DNA of 64,000 bases from Methylobacterium sp. BTF04 (lineage in GTDB: Bacteria > Pseudomonadota > Alphaproteobacteria > Rhizobiales > Beijerinckiaceae). The stretch spans positions 1 through 64,000 of the forward strand of contig NZ_JAAHTB010000001.1 in the NCBI RefSeq assembly GCF_010692745.1. Reading direction: 5' to 3'. The position numbers and the translations under genes are program-made. Of the stretch, positions 9,006 to 17,017 are shown piece by piece. The notes under the pieces are model-generated. The model ran no database searches. It had not been told where the DNA came from and worked only from the letters and a program-made list of their open reading frames with translations. How positions within the stretch are numbered: the first letter of the stretch is position 1; every line of letters begins with the position of its first letter.

Positions 9006-9590
9006 TCACCGCGACATCCTCAAGCGGGACAGGTCGAGATCCACGGTCTCGCAGTTGTCGAGCCACGTGCCGGTGAGGTGGAAGAAGAAGGTGCCGTGGC
9101 CCACCACCGCTATGGTGCGCTCGGGCCGACCGGCCAGCCATGTGCGGAAATCGACGACGCGTCGGTCGAACAGAGGGCGCGGCTCGATATGGATGCCGTC
9201 CGCATCCGGCGCGCCCTCGGCGTGCCACCAGATCTCCGGCAGATGATCCACCGCCACGTCCGGAAATTCGCTCGCCAGCACCGAGGCCGCACGGCCGATG
9301 TCGCAGCTGCTCTCCTGGCACTCGCGGTGAAGCACCTCGACGAGGATCCTGGGCTTGGCCGGGTGGCCGGCGAAGAGGCCCTTCGTAGTCTGGATCGCCC
9401 GTGTGAGGGGCGAGGTCACCACCAGATCGAAGGCGATGTCGTGCAGGGCCGCCCGCGCGGCCTCCACCTGCCCGAGGCCGCGCTCGGTGAGGCGGGCATC
9501 GATGTGGCCAGGGTCCCGCCCGGTAAGACGATGGGCGGCGTTGAAGGTCGATTCGCCGTGGCGGATGCAGACGATGCGCGTCGGGGTCAT
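9006..9590 (-). CDS. Histidine phosphatase family protein
   Basis: Phosphoglycerate-mutase-like phosphatase of 194 residues. The catalytic motif is CIRHGEST, with the phosphohistidine nucleophile at about His11 and Arg10 beside it. A second conserved histidine lies in VVGHGTFFF, near residue 165. The start at 9590 (MTPTRIVCIRHGE) was chosen because upstream in-frame sequence lacks homology-like features and overlaps the divergent xerC promoter region. Substrate unknown; members act on sugar phosphates, nucleotides or phosphoproteins. Confidence 0.82.
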   Translation of the reverse strand: MTPTRIVCIRHGESTFNAAHRLTGRDPGHIDARLTERGLGQVEAARAALHDIAFDLVVTSPLTRAIQTTKGLFAGHPAKPRILVEVLHRECQESSCDIGRAASVLASEFPDVAVDHLPEIWWHAEGAPDADGIHIEPRPLFDRRVVDFRTWLAGRPERTIAVVGHGTFFFHLTGTWLDNCETVDLDLSRLRMSR

Positions 9591-9747
9591 GAAGGTCCGG
9601 TTCGGAAGGGTGTCGCTCGATTGCCGGAGATAGGCGGCGGCCGCGGATCGGGAAAGGGCGAGCGTCGTCGCGGCCGGGAAACGCAACGGAGCGTCAACCG
9701 CGATGGGGTTCAGTGGGCGGCTCACCCCCCGACGGATTTCCGCCGCG

Positions 9748-10770
9748 ATGCTCCAGCCCACACCGCCGCCGCCGCCGGACGCCGTCGCCTTTCCGGGTGA
9801 CGCCGCGCTCCAGGCCGCCTTCCTGGCGTGGCAGGATGGGCTTGCCCGCGAGCGCCGCATGGCGGCCAACACGGTGGAGGCCTATGGCCGCGACGTGCGC
9901 CAGTTCCTCGGCCATCGGCTCGCCCGCCACGGCACCCCCGACATCCCGAGCCTGATCGCACTGAAGCCCCGCGACGTGCGCGCCTTCATGGCCGCGCGCC
10001 GGGCCGCGGAGGTCGGGGGTCGCTCGCTGATGCGGGCGCTGGCGGGCATCCGCTCATTCGCACGCCATCTCGAACGCGAGAGTCACGGAACGGTGGCGGC
10101 ACTCGGCGCGGTGCGTTCGCCCAAGGTGGAGCGGCGCCTGCCCCGGCCGATCCCGATCTCCGCCGCCAAGGCGATGACCGGGACAGAGCTGCGCGCGGGC
10201 GAGGATCGCGAGCCCTGGGTTCTGGCGCGGGACGCGGCCGTGCTCGCTCTGCTCTACGGCTCGGGCCTGCGTATCTCCGAAGCACTCGGCCTGTCACGTC
10301 GGGACGCGCCGGTGCCCGGCATCGATTCGGTGACGGTGACCGGAAAGGGAGCCAAGATGCGCATGGTGCCGGTGCTGCCGGCCGTCTCGCAGGCGATGGC
10401 GGCCTATCTCGCCGCCTGCCCCTACGCCCTCGCGCCGGAAGGCCCGCTCTTCGTCGGCGCCAAGGGCGGCCCGCTCTCGCCCCGGATCATCCAATATGCG
10501 GTGGCGAGCCTGCGCGGTGCGCTCGGGCTCCCGCCGAGCGCTACACCGCATGCCCTTCGCCACTCCTTCGCCACCCATCTCCTCGGGCGCCAGGGTGAGT
10601 TGCGGGCGATCCAGGAATTGCTCGGCCATGCCTCGCTGTCGACGACGCAGCTCTACACCAAGGTCGATGCCACCCGGCTGATGGACGCCTTCGACGCCGC
10701 CCATCCCCGCGCCGGAGCGAACGCTACCCGTCGAGCTCCGGGTAGCGGCGAAAGATCCCCTGCTGGTTGA
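9748..10770 (+). CDS. xerC: Tyrosine recombinase XerC
   Basis: Site-specific recombinase that resolves chromosome dimers at dif together with XerD. With the ATG at 9748 (MLQPTPPPPPDA) the product has 340 residues. An N-terminal SAM-like DNA-binding domain (about 20-115) is followed by the catalytic domain with all expected residues: Arg175 (SGLRISEAL), Lys200 (TGKGAK), His268 and Arg271 (HALRHSF), His294 (LLGHASLSTTQ) and nucleophile Tyr303. An in-frame ATG at 9703 is possible. No integration module or attachment site surrounds it, so a housekeeping Xer role is more likely than a phage integrase. Its 3' end overlaps the opposing gst gene by 47 nt. Confidence 0.9.
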   Translation: MLQPTPPPPPDAVAFPGDAALQAAFLAWQDGLARERRMAANTVEAYGRDVRQFLGHRLARHGTPDIPSLIALKPRDVRAFMAARRAAEVGGRSLMRALAGIRSFARHLERESHGTVAALGAVRSPKVERRLPRPIPISAAKAMTGTELRAGEDREPWVLARDAAVLALLYGSGLRISEALGLSRRDAPVPGIDSVTVTGKGAKMRMVPVLPAVSQAMAAYLAACPYALAPEGPLFVGAKGGPLSPRIIQYAVASLRGALGLPPSATPHALRHSFATHLLGRQGELRAIQELLGHASLSTTQLYTKVDATRLMDAFDAAHPRAGANATRRAPGSGERSPAG

Positions 10771-11437
10771 ACGGGATGCGCCGGGGGCTCGCCAGATAGG
10801 CGACGAGACAGGGGCGTTCCCGCGTGCCGGCATGGAGGGCTTCGACGTGGGGGTTGTCGGCGAGCGTCGCTGCGGTCGCTCTGGGAAACGCGTACCGCAG
10901 CCCGTCGACGAGTTGGAACAGCGACAGGTCGGCATAGGTGAGCCGGTCGCCCACGAGATGCGTGCCGTCGTTGCGCGTCAGGACGTGCTCGAACCAGGCG
11001 AAGTATTCCGGGATACGGTTCCGGCAGAAATCGGCGGCGCGCCGGGCCGCCTCCGGCTTCTGCTCCTCGTAGGTGAGGCCGACCGCGATGGGGTGGTGGG
11101 TGTCGTGGGCTTCCGCCACCACATCCGCGATGGTGAGCTGGATCTGGTGGGTCCAGACCCGGTCGGCCTCACCCTCCGGCACGAGGCCGAGACGCGGTCC
11201 GAGATAGGCCAGGATCGCCGCACTCTGCCCGACGACCACGTCGCCGTCCCTCAGGAACGGCGGGGCGAAGGACGGACGACGGATCGCCGGGTCTTCGAGG
11301 AAGCGGGTCAGTACCCCGACACCGTCCTCATCCACGCGGGCCACGTCGACGTAGTCCGCCTGCGCCGCCTCGAGGGCGAGGCGGACGAATTCGCCGCGTC
11401 CCTGGATCGTCGGCCAGTAATAGAGTTCGTAGGCCAT
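10724..11437 (-). CDS. Glutathione S-transferase family protein
   Basis: Cytosolic glutathione transferase of 237 residues. The N-terminal thioredoxin-like domain begins YELYYWPTIQGRGEFVRLAL, resembling alpha/pi/sigma-class enzymes with Tyr as the likely catalytic residue. The glutathione-gamma-glutamyl site motif is GQSAAILAYL. The C-terminal helical domain contains DRLTYADLSLFQLV, the conserved N-capping/hydrophobic staple region. Substrate cannot be inferred. It is convergent with xerC, the coding regions overlapping by 47 nt. Confidence 0.87.
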   Translation of the reverse strand: MAYELYYWPTIQGRGEFVRLALEAAQADYVDVARVDEDGVGVLTRFLEDPAIRRPSFAPPFLRDGDVVVGQSAAILAYLGPRLGLVPEGEADRVWTHQIQLTIADVVAEAHDTHHPIAVGLTYEEQKPEAARRAADFCRNRIPEYFAWFEHVLTRNDGTHLVGDRLTYADLSLFQLVDGLRYAFPRATAATLADNPHVEALHAGTRERPCLVAYLASPRRIPFNQQGIFRRYPELDG

Positions 11438-11494
11438 CCGCCCGTTCCCCGCGTCCCATCGGACATCGCGGGCAGATAGGGCGCGAGCGACGCC

Positions 11495-13030
11495 TCACAC
11501 CAGCCCGAGCTTCTGCGCCAATCCGATCCGCTGGAGCTTGCCGGTGGCGCCCTTGGGTATCTCGTCGAGGATCAGGATCTTGGCGGGCACCTTGAAGGCG
11601 GCGAGCCGCTCCGCGGCGAAGCTGCGCAGATCCTTCTCCATCAGGCTCTGGCCCTCGCGCAGGACGATGGCGGCGCAGACCTCCTCGCCGAGCTTATCGT
11701 GCGGCATCGCGAAGGTGACGCATTGCGACACCGCCGGATGGTCCATCAGGATCTCGTCGACCTCGCGCGGCGAGATCTTCTCGCCGCCCCGGTTGATGAT
11801 CTCCTTGAGGCGCCCGGTGATCGCCAGATAGCCTTCGGGCGAGAGCGTGCCCTGGTCGCCGGTGCGGAACCAGCCCTGCCGGGTGAACGCCTCGGAATTG
11901 GCCTTGTCGTTGTTCTCGTAGCCCGCCATCACGTTGTCGCCGCGGATGACGATCTCGCCGGTCTCGCCGGCCGGCAGCGGCTCCCCATCCTCGTCGACGA
12001 TGGCGATCTCGGGACCGGCCGCGAGCCCCACCGAGCCGGCATGATGCGGACGCGGCGGCAGCGGGTTCGAGGCCATCTGGTGGGCGGCCTCGGTCATGCC
12101 GTAGGCTTCCAGCAACGGCGCGCCGAACACGTCCTCGATCTCCTTCATCACCTGCGGCGGCATCGAAGAGGACGAGGAGCGGATGAAGCGCAGCGGATTG
12201 GCCGCGATCACCTCCTTGTTGCGCGCAGCACGGCCCAGGATCGCCTGGTGCATGGTCGGCACCGCCGTGTACCAGGTCGGGCGCACCTCCCCCATCCAGC
12301 CGAAGAACTTCAGCGCATTGAAGCCCGGCGTGCACGAGACCTGACTGCCACCCGACAGCGGCGCCAGGATGCCGGCGATGAGGCCGTGGATGTGGAACAG
12401 CGGCATGATGTTGAGGCCGCGATCGGCGGCGGTGAAGGCCAGCGTCTGCCGGATGTTGCGGGCCGAGGCGCAGACGTTCGACTGCTTGAGCGGCACGATC
12501 TTCGGGCGCGAGGTGGTGCCCGAAGTGTGGAGCACCAACGCGATGTCGTCGGGATCGGCCGGGCCGCCGTCGATGGCCGGGGTCGCGGCGGTGTCCGGAA
12601 ATGTCAGCGTGAAGCTGCCAGCCCCCTGGTCCGGCGTCGGCTGGAGCCGCACCACCGGTACGCCGAGCTTTTCGGCCACCGCCACGGCCGGGGTCTCGCT
12701 GCCCTCGGCCACCACGAGGAGCTTGGCGTTGAGATCGTTGAGGTAGAACGTGAATTCGTCGGCCTTGTAGGCCGGGTTCAGCGGCGCCGAGGTCGCGCCG
12801 GCCGCAATGGCGATGAAGGCGGCAGCCATCTCGGGGCCGTTGTCGAGGACGATGCCGACCCGGTCGCCCCGGCCGATCCCCTGCGCGTTGAGGGCCGCGA
12901 TGGTGCGGTCGGTGAGCGCGCGAAGCTGCCCGAAGGTCAGCGGCACGCCGCCGGGGCTCGACAGGGCGGTGGCGTCGGCGGCGCCGGCCTGGATCAGCGC
13001 GTGAAGTGTGGTGGCGGCGGTCTCGGCCAT
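11495..13030 (-). CDS. AMP-dependent acyl-CoA synthetase, probable oxalate-CoA ligase (AAE3-like)
   Basis: ANL-superfamily adenylating enzyme of 511 residues. Motifs seen are the P-loop LHTSGTTSRPKIVPL, the A5 motif EAYGMTEAAHQM, the A7/A8 region WFRTGDQG and GRLKEIINRGGEKISP, and the C-terminal catalytic Lys in PKGATGKLQR. The pattern, including PLFHIHGL and TWYTAVPTMHQ, strongly resembles plant and yeast oxalyl-CoA synthetase (AAE3/Pcs60) from memory. The start at 13030 (MAETAATTL) has a GAGGA site upstream. It is the last gene of a minus-strand group with an OxlT-like carrier and a PanE-like reductase. Activation of oxalate to oxalyl-CoA is therefore the favoured inference; other short carboxylates are possible. 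Confidence 0.82.
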   Translation of the reverse strand: MAETAATTLHALIQAGAADATALSSPGGVPLTFGQLRALTDRTIAALNAQGIGRGDRVGIVLDNGPEMAAAFIAIAAGATSAPLNPAYKADEFTFYLNDLNAKLLVVAEGSETPAVAVAEKLGVPVVRLQPTPDQGAGSFTLTFPDTAATPAIDGGPADPDDIALVLHTSGTTSRPKIVPLKQSNVCASARNIRQTLAFTAADRGLNIMPLFHIHGLIAGILAPLSGGSQVSCTPGFNALKFFGWMGEVRPTWYTAVPTMHQAILGRAARNKEVIAANPLRFIRSSSSSMPPQVMKEIEDVFGAPLLEAYGMTEAAHQMASNPLPPRPHHAGSVGLAAGPEIAIVDEDGEPLPAGETGEIVIRGDNVMAGYENNDKANSEAFTRQGWFRTGDQGTLSPEGYLAITGRLKEIINRGGEKISPREVDEILMDHPAVSQCVTFAMPHDKLGEEVCAAIVLREGQSLMEKDLRSFAAERLAAFKVPAKILILDEIPKGATGKLQRIGLAQKLGLV

Positions 13031-13110
13031 GGAAAGGGTGTCCTCATAGTGAGATGCCTTCGATGGCTTGAAGGCGGTTCGCCGCACGGGCGTCGGCGTG
13101 TATCACGCTT

Positions 13111-13136
13111 GCCGGCGCTCGCGAGCGAGCGCCGGC
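13111..13136 (-). terminator. Perfect 11-bp stem-loop between the reductase and ligase genes
   Basis: GCCGGCGCTCG and CGAGCGCCGGC form a perfect 11-bp stem around a 4-nt loop, directly downstream of the PanE-like gene on the minus strand. There is no T-run, so it is more likely a partial terminator, mRNA-stability element or processing site than a full intrinsic terminator. Confidence 0.45.
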
Positions 13137-13146
13137 GGATCGAGAA

Positions 13147-14157
13147 TCAGGCGGCCGTGATCGACAGGCGCCCCTGCGCCCGGTCGAGACTTTGCGAGAG
13201 CAGGCGCATCAGGGCGTAGACGGTGCCGATATGCGGGGTCGGGGTGTCGGTGAGGCGTCCGAGTTCGATGATCGAGCCGACCAGCGCCTCGAGTTCGATC
13301 GGGCGCCCGGCTTCCACATCCTGCAGCATCGACGTCTTGTGTGCGCCGACCTTCTCGGCGCCGGCGATGCGCTTCTCGATGCCGAGCTTGAACGTGACAC
13401 CGAGCTTGCCGGCGATCTCCTGGGCTTCCCGCATCATGTCGGCGGCCAGCGCCCGCGTTTCCGGGAACTGGCAGATGTCCACCAGGGTGGCATGGCTGAG
13501 TGCGGAGATCGGGTTGAAGCTGAGGTTGCCCCACAGCTTGAGCCAGATCTCGGACCGGATGTCGCTGGTCACGGGCGCACGGAAACCGGCCTTGATCAGG
13601 CGTTGGGCCAGCGCCTGGACACGCGGGCTCATCGTGCCGTCGAGTTCACCGAGGCCGAAGCGATGCCCCTCGATCACCTGAACGACGCCGGGCTCGGTGA
13701 GCACCGCCGCCGGATACACCACCGAACCGATGACGTGCTTGGAATCGAGATGCTGGGCGATGAGGCCGCCCGGATCGGCGGTCTCCATCTGCGTGCCGGC
13801 GAGATCACCGCCGTGGCCGCCCGAGAAGTACCACCAGGGGATGCCGTTCTGCATCGTCACCACGACGGTGTCGGGGCCGATGAGGTGGTGGAGATCGGCC
13901 GCGATCGGCCCGACCTGATGCGCCTTGACGGTGAGCAGCACCACATCCTGAACGCCGGCCTCGACCATCGACTTGGTGGCGCGCAGGTTTTTCACGTGAA
14001 TCTGCGAACCGTCCTCCTCGATCAGCCGCATTCCATTCGACTGGATGGCGTCGAGATTGGCCCCGCGCGCGATGAAGGTGACGTTCTCGCCGACATTGGC
14101 GAGCCGCACACCGAGAAACCCGCCGATGGCGCCGGCGCCGACGATGGCGATGCTCAT
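13147..14157 (-). CDS. PanE-family reductase, probable oxalyl-CoA reductase (PanE2-like)
   Basis: NAD(P)H-dependent reductase of the ketopantoate reductase fold, 336 residues. The Rossmann motif is AIVGAGAIGGFLG at residues 3-15. The C-terminal helical domain has the family's catalytic Lys region (IWLKLWGNLSFNPISAL). The start at 14157 has CAGGAA about 8 nt upstream. Ordinary PanE makes pantoate, but in Methylobacterium extorquens a second paralogue, PanE2, is reported as the oxalyl-CoA reductase that makes glyoxylate. The surrounding oxalate-type transporter and ligase favour that role over pantothenate synthesis. The assignment between the two paralogues is inference from context. Confidence 0.8.
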   Translation of the reverse strand: MSIAIVGAGAIGGFLGVRLANVGENVTFIARGANLDAIQSNGMRLIEEDGSQIHVKNLRATKSMVEAGVQDVVLLTVKAHQVGPIAADLHHLIGPDTVVVTMQNGIPWWYFSGGHGGDLAGTQMETADPGGLIAQHLDSKHVIGSVVYPAAVLTEPGVVQVIEGHRFGLGELDGTMSPRVQALAQRLIKAGFRAPVTSDIRSEIWLKLWGNLSFNPISALSHATLVDICQFPETRALAADMMREAQEIAGKLGVTFKLGIEKRIAGAEKVGAHKTSMLQDVEAGRPIELEALVGSIIELGRLTDTPTPHIGTVYALMRLLSQSLDRAQGRLSITAA

Positions 14158-14302
14158 GCTGTCGTTCCTGATTGTCTCTGCAACGTCGTGTTGGGCTTCG
14201 CACCGACCCACGCAATCCCCTCGTTCCGAGACGCCCGCGGAGCGGGCCTCACGACGAGGTCAAAGGATGGGACCGCGTCGGTACGAGGGCGGCAAGCGTC
14301 TC

Positions 14303-15067
14303 TCATGAAAAGCCGTTCGACAGTATGCCGATCCCTTCGATCTCCACCTCCACGGTGGCGCCCTTGGGAATCGGTCCGGCCCCATTCGACGTTCCGCAGG
14401 CGATGAGGTCGCCCGGCTCGAGGGTCATGCCCTGCGAGACCATCGCGACGATCGCGTGCGGCTTGAAGATCATGTCACCGAGCGGATAGCGCTGGCGTTC
14501 GCGCCCGTTCACCCGCACCGCGACGCTGAGCGTATCGGGATCGAGGCCGGTGGCGATCACCGGGCCGAAGGGGCCGAACCCGTCGAAGCCCTTGGATCGC
14601 GTCCATTGCATGAAGCTCGGATCGGCCTTCAGCACTTCGAGCGCAGTGACGTCGTTGATGCAGGTATAGCCGAAGATGTGATCGGCCGCCGCCTCGGGGG
14701 TGAGGTCGCGCCCGCGCCGGCCGATGACGATGCCGAGCTCACCTTCGAACAGGAGGCGGCCGACGCCCTCGGGGGCCGCCACGGTCTCGCCGGTGGCCAG
14801 ATAGGTGTTGGGCGGCTTGACGAAGAAGAGCGGTGCCGGCGGAGTGGTCAGCCCCTGCTTCTCGGCCGCGGCGTGGAAGTTGTTCCACAGCGCGATGTAT
14901 TTCGACGGCCGGCACGGCAGGCCGACCACCACCTCGGACAAGGGTACCGTCTCGCCGGTGGGAGCCGGATCGACGAAGAGGTCGCCCGCGTGGACGACGA
15001 TCGTCTCGCCGTCGAGGCGGCCGAAGCCGTCGCGACCGTCATGGGTGTAGCGGAGCCAGCGGGCCAT
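14303..15067 (-). CDS. Fumarylacetoacetate hydrolase (FAH) family enzyme
   Basis: FAH-fold metalloenzyme of 254 residues. The metal ligands typical of the family are visible: the EGELGIVIG stretch supplies the Glu pair, and INDVTA supplies the Asp about 30 residues later. The substrate-binding region KGFDGFGPFGP follows, and a typical GTSNGAG loop near the C-terminus. Relatives hydrolyse acylpyruvates, decarboxylate or tautomerise oxaloacetate, or open aromatic-catabolism intermediates. It starts 4 nt after the stop of the OxlT-like gene, so co-expression with oxalate uptake is likely. Its step in oxalate metabolism, if any, is unknown; no aromatic pathway genes are adjacent. Confidence 0.8.
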   Translation of the reverse strand: MARWLRYTHDGRDGFGRLDGETIVVHAGDLFVDPAPTGETVPLSEVVVGLPCRPSKYIALWNNFHAAAEKQGLTTPPAPLFFVKPPNTYLATGETVAAPEGVGRLLFEGELGIVIGRRGRDLTPEAAADHIFGYTCINDVTALEVLKADPSFMQWTRSKGFDGFGPFGPVIATGLDPDTLSVAVRVNGRERQRYPLGDMIFKPHAIVAMVSQGMTLEPGDLIACGTSNGAGPIPKGATVEVEIEGIGILSNGFS

Positions 15068-15071
15068 CGGG

Positions 15072-16382
15072 TCAGCTCCGGGCGATGAACCGGGCGCGCA
15101 TCGGCTTGAGCACGAACAGGGCCAGCAATCCCGCCGTGAACGCCATGCCGGAGGCGGCGTAGAACACCGTCTGCCAGCTACCGGACTTCGCCTGGATGGT
15201 CAGCAACACGGGCAGCAGCAGCGCCGACGTGCCCTTGGCGGTGTAGAGCAGCCCGGCATTGGCGGCGGCATTCTTGTCGCCGTAGGTGTCGCTGCAGGTC
15301 GCCGGAAACAGCGAGTAGATCTCGCCCCAGGCGAAGAACACCAGCCCTGTGAGCAACACGAACGCCAGCGGGATATGGGCGAACATGCCGAGCGCCAGGA
15401 TGCCGACGCCCTCGATCATGAAGGCGATGAACATGGTGTTCTCACGCCCGATCTTGTCCGACACCCAACCGAAGAACGGCCGCGTGACGCCGTTGAGCAC
15501 CCGGTCGATGGTGAGTGCGAAGGTGAGCGCCGGCAGGGTGATGCCCATGAGCGAGACAGGCACGCCGGCGACCTTGAAATCCTTGGCGATGGGAGCGAGC
15601 GAGGCCGCCGCCATCAGGCCGCCGGCCGCCATCATCACGAACATGAGGTAGAGCAGCCAGAATACCGGGGTCTGGATCATCTCCTTGGAGCTGTACTGGC
15701 GCCGGGTGGTGCTGTTCACGCTCGGGCGGCCTGCGAGCATCCGGTCCTTGAACCCGGCGCTCGGCGAGACGAGGAACAGGGCGGCGAGCACGACGATGAT
15801 GCCCTGGCCGAGGCCGAACACCAGGAAGGTGTGCTGGTAGCCGGAATCTCGGATCATGTTGGCGATCGGGATGACGGTGAGCGCGGAACCCGCACCGAAA
15901 CCGGCGGCGGTGAGGCCGGCGGCGAAGCCCCGGCGATCCGGAAACCACTTCAGGGCGTTGCCGACACAAGTGCCGTAGACCGCCCCCGCCCCGACGCCGC
16001 TCACGGCGGCAGCGGCATACAGCATGGTGAGTGAATCGGCATAGGCGTTCATGGTCCAGCCGGTGGCGCACAGGACGCCGCCGAAGATCGTGACCAGCCG
16101 CGGGCCGTACCGGTCCACGAACCAGCCTTCGATCGGCACCAGCCAGGTCTCCATCACCACGAAGATGGTGAAGGCCCATTGGATCGCGGTGCGCTCCCAG
16201 CCGAACTTCTGCTGGATTGGATCGACGAACAGGGTCCAGCCGTATTGCAGGTTGGCGATCATCGACATGCAGACGACGCCGAGAATCAGCTGACCCCAGC
16301 GGCCAAGCGGCGGCGAATCGGCCTTGTCCAGGGTCGGGTAAGCGGCCCCACCGGGGACAGGCGCAGCAGCGCGCACGGTCAT
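15072..16382 (-). CDS. MFS carrier, probable oxalate/formate antiporter (OxlT-like)
   Basis: Twelve-helix major facilitator protein of 436 residues. Helix 1 carries the OxlT-like NLQYGWTLFVDPI, and the loop motif KWFPDRRGFAAGLTAAGFG is also OxlT-like. The two charged residues that bind oxalate in Oxalobacter OxlT have counterparts here: Arg301 in NGVTRPFFGWVSDKIGR and Lys383 in YTAKGTS. The start at 16382 is preceded by GAGGA; a longer in-frame form from 16448 would include hydrophilic residues without family support. It is the first gene of the minus-strand oxalate group. Exchange of external oxalate for formate is inferred; the direction in this organism is not shown. Confidence 0.85.
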   Translation of the reverse strand: MTVRAAAPVPGGAAYPTLDKADSPPLGRWGQLILGVVCMSMIANLQYGWTLFVDPIQQKFGWERTAIQWAFTIFVVMETWLVPIEGWFVDRYGPRLVTIFGGVLCATGWTMNAYADSLTMLYAAAAVSGVGAGAVYGTCVGNALKWFPDRRGFAAGLTAAGFGAGSALTVIPIANMIRDSGYQHTFLVFGLGQGIIVVLAALFLVSPSAGFKDRMLAGRPSVNSTTRRQYSSKEMIQTPVFWLLYLMFVMMAAGGLMAAASLAPIAKDFKVAGVPVSLMGITLPALTFALTIDRVLNGVTRPFFGWVSDKIGRENTMFIAFMIEGVGILALGMFAHIPLAFVLLTGLVFFAWGEIYSLFPATCSDTYGDKNAAANAGLLYTAKGTSALLLPVLLTIQAKSGSWQTVFYAASGMAFTAGLLALFVLKPMRARFIARS

Positions 16383-16694
16383 GAACGTCTTCCTCGGGTC
16401 AATTCTTGTTATCCCGCCTGTTTCTATCGAGAGATATTTTGAATTCAAGAAGCTATGCCGCCCTACTGCCTTCAGGTATGCCGCAAAATTTTTGGATCAC
16501 GTGAATAAAAAATTTGAGATGCTGCGAAGCGGCACGGCTGAACTGGTCGTCTATTGCGACGCAACAACCGACGCGGGATGGCACCTGTCCGCCGTGCCGT
16601 TTCCGAGGCTTTCCCGGAACATTTTCGTCATCTGTACCGTTCGGTTTCGCCGAGGGCGGAAGGCACAATGGCCCCCGCGCAGAAGGAGATTTCG
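16383..16694. promoter_or_regulatory. Divergent AT-rich intergenic region with a 30-bp dyad
   Basis: This 312-nt gap between the oxalate-type operon and the first CsbD gene is markedly AT-richer than its flanks. It contains an imperfect 30-bp palindrome at 16486-16515, with arms AAATTTTTGGATCAC and GTGAATAAAAAATTT matching at 12 of 15 pairs. The core TCACGTGA lies at 16497-16504. A separate palindrome, TTGAATTCAA, is at 16439-16448. The dyad lies about 105-135 nt upstream of the carrier start. No regulator gene adjoins it. A role as operator for a dimeric regulator is inferred; promoter elements could not be fixed reliably. Confidence 0.5.
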
Positions 16695-16907
16695 ATGAGC
16701 AGCACGACGGACAAGATCAAGGGTCTGGCCAACGAGGCCGTCGGCAACATCAAGCAGGGCATCGGCTCGGCCACCGGCAACGAAAAGCTCCAGGCCGAAG
16801 GCAAGGCCCAGGAAATCAAGGGCGAGACCCAGAAGACCGTCGGCGAAGCCAAGGATGGCGTGAAGAACGCAGCCCAGAGCGCTGCCGACGCCGTCAAAAA
16901 GATCTGA
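16695..16907 (+). CDS. CsbD family stress protein
   Basis: Small hydrophilic 70-residue protein of the CsbD-like family, bacterial general-stress proteins of unknown biochemical role. The sequence shows KIKGLANEAVGNIKQGIG followed by repeated Lys/Glu/Gly/Ala segments, typical of the family's extended helices. A strong AGAAGGAGA ribosome-binding site begins at 16681, 14 nt before the ATG. Upstream in-frame codons look non-coding. A second, membrane-anchored relative follows 110 nt downstream. Confidence 0.9.
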   Translation: MSSTTDKIKGLANEAVGNIKQGIGSATGNEKLQAEGKAQEIKGETQKTVGEAKDGVKNAAQSAADAVKKI

Positions 16908-17017
16908 GCGAACGCTTTGGACCGACGCGCGGGACGGCTGGTGCCGTCCTGCGCCACGGGTCGGGGTGTGGATGCACCCTGCCCTCCGCGAACTCGGATG
17001 AAGAAAGGCGATCGACC

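Noticed and set aside
9703..10770. XerC as a phage or integrative-element integrase
   Set aside because: No excisionase, att repeats, tRNA or mobile cargo flank the gene, and the sequence fits housekeeping XerC.
13147..14157. Housekeeping ketopantoate reductase (pantothenate synthesis)
   Set aside because: Not excluded by sequence alone, but no pan genes are adjacent and the OxlT-like and AAE3-like neighbours favour oxalyl-CoA reduction.
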